This document shows positions 32,399 to 33,031 of a stretch of 33,031 nt of DNA, one piece after another (within the stretch, counting starts at the first letter, position 1; every line of letters starts with the position of its first letter). Source of the stretch: Colwellia sp. Its GTDB lineage: Bacteria; Pseudomonadota; Gammaproteobacteria; Enterobacterales; Alteromonadaceae. The notes beneath the pieces are model-generated. The model was not told where the DNA came from and made no database searches. It saw only the letters and a list, made by a program, of their open reading frames with translations. The position numbers were made by a program, and so were the translations under genes. The stretch spans positions 1 to 33,031 of the forward strand of contig JABSOX010000058.1 of NCBI GenBank assembly GCA_013215655.1. Reading direction: 5' to 3'.

Positions 32399-32704
32399 CA
32401 TGACTGTGGGAGAGCAATAAAGCCTCATACCTAATAAAACCATAGATCCTATTCGCTTGTTAATCAAAATGGTTAGCAATTAATAACTATCATGCTCAAA
32501 TGAACGCTAACCTGAAAATACACGATATTTAAGTAACAAAGTAGCATACTTAAAACTCGGTTGACCAGTTTCAGATTTCACCCAATTACCGTCCTAATTA
32601 TTAGAGGAACAAACTCAAATTTCATGTCAACTTTCTTCAAAGATAGCTGACATTATCTGTATATTTCTATCTCGCTATCGCCCCCTGAGCGCCTTAGTAA
32701 ACAA
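32399..32704. other. Intergenic gap, nothing recognised
   Basis: 306 bp between bfd and the TPR gene, which converge. AT-rich, with no clear hairpin terminator and no gene-like frame. Confidence 0.5.
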
Positions 32705-33031
32705 TTATAAAGCGATAAACCAATCATAGTCAGCTTTGCTATTTATCTTCTGCGATAAATACAAACCAAGCTCGCGTAATTGCACTTTATTTGGATAACT
32801 CATTATTAGCGATTTAAGTATATTTAATGCTTGTGTGCTCCTATCTGCTCCATCCATTGCTAAAACATAGGTATAGGCATATTGAGAATTCGTGGGTGAT
32901 AACGACATGGCTTTCTCAAAAAAAGTGACTGCCTTATCAATTGCTTTTTGCCGGACCAGATGTAAACCATAAGAATATTTTATCGCCCCTGATTTAGGTA
33001 GGTTTTTGATTCCCTTAACAAGCACTGAGTT
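32705..33031 (-). CDS. TPR-repeat protein, C-terminal part (5' end outside window)
   Basis: The frame stays open to the right edge, so the gene starts beyond it; a GTG at 33025 is inside the frame. The visible 108 residues are tetratricopeptide-like helical pairs: YGLHLVRQKAIDKAVTFFEKAMSLSP followed by NSQYAYTYVLAMDGADRSTQALNILKSLIMSYP, then a final helix. Similar ends occur in multihaem-cytochrome/TPR proteins, but no haem motif lies in the visible part, so only the TPR call is supported. Confidence 0.75.
   Translation of the reverse strand, partial: NSVLVKGIKNLPKSGAIKYSYGLHLVRQKAIDKAVTFFEKAMSLSPTNSQYAYTYVLAMDGADRSTQALNILKSLIMSYPNKVQLRELGLYLSQKINSKADYDWFIAL

Noticed and set aside
1-33031. 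CRISPR array, prophage, integron cassette array, tRNA or rRNA
   Set aside because: No regularly spaced direct repeats, phage genes, integrase or attC series, or tRNA cloverleaf was recognised on either strand by eye.

Overview
This is an AT-rich stretch of a Gram-negative chromosome. By protein type it is probably a marine, chitin-degrading gammaproteobacterium of the Alteromonadales (Colwellia, Thalassotalea or Pseudoalteromonas-like). The inference rests on the chitin-utilisation genes, GGDEF/EAL signalling, orphan periplasmic binding proteins, Bfd and the AsnC/MarR/AraC regulators. No rRNA or tRNA gene is seen, so the taxonomy is not proven.

Layout. 1-7.8 kb is gene-poor: an AraC-type regulator cut by the left edge, two small hypothetical genes, a secreted esterase with a TPR tail, and two orphan periplasmic binding proteins (one SBP_bac_3, one sugar-type). 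They are separated by 0.5-0.9 kb gaps filled with decayed, recurring repeat fragments. 7.80-8.62 kb is an IS6-family insertion sequence whose transposase carries an in-frame amber codon. 8.7-18.84 kb is the core of the window: four co-oriented (minus) secreted enzymes, all carrying chitin-binding CBM5/12 modules. In transcription order they are a large GH18 chitodextrinase-like enzyme, a GbpA-like AA10 lytic polysaccharide monooxygenase, a ChiA-type GH18 chitinase and an M4 metalloprotease. 19.3-22.7 kb holds a membrane SBP-GGDEF-EAL cyclic-di-GMP protein, a possible structured leader, and a divergent solo SBP_bac_3 protein. 22.8-25.4 kb is an ECF sigma / zinc-finger anti-sigma / double-PDZ secreted protein operon. 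25.7-33.0 kb is mixed housekeeping and regulation: a hypothetical protein, a MarR-GNAT fusion, an AsnC/Lrp regulator divergent from a glutathione S-transferase, a secreted hypothetical plus a small membrane protein, an AraC regulator, an ElaA-like GNAT, an acyl-protein-thioesterase-like hydrolase, Bfd behind a Fur-like box, and a TPR protein cut by the right edge.

How it fits together. The CBM-bearing quartet looks like one programme for attacking protein-coated crystalline chitin. The protease would strip protein, the LPMO nick crystalline surfaces, ChiA degrade chains, and the chitodextrinase-like enzyme shorten oligomers. ChiA and the LPMO share the same C-terminal Ig-CBM-CBM cassette. A 14-base sequence occurs in the same orientation upstream of the first and last members of the cluster. 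The adjacent SBP-GGDEF-EAL protein is a candidate for linking an extracellular ligand to c-di-GMP. The least described items are the sigma/anti-sigma/double-PDZ module and the leader upstream of the GGDEF-EAL gene, whose potential helices cross each other (pseudoknot or switch).
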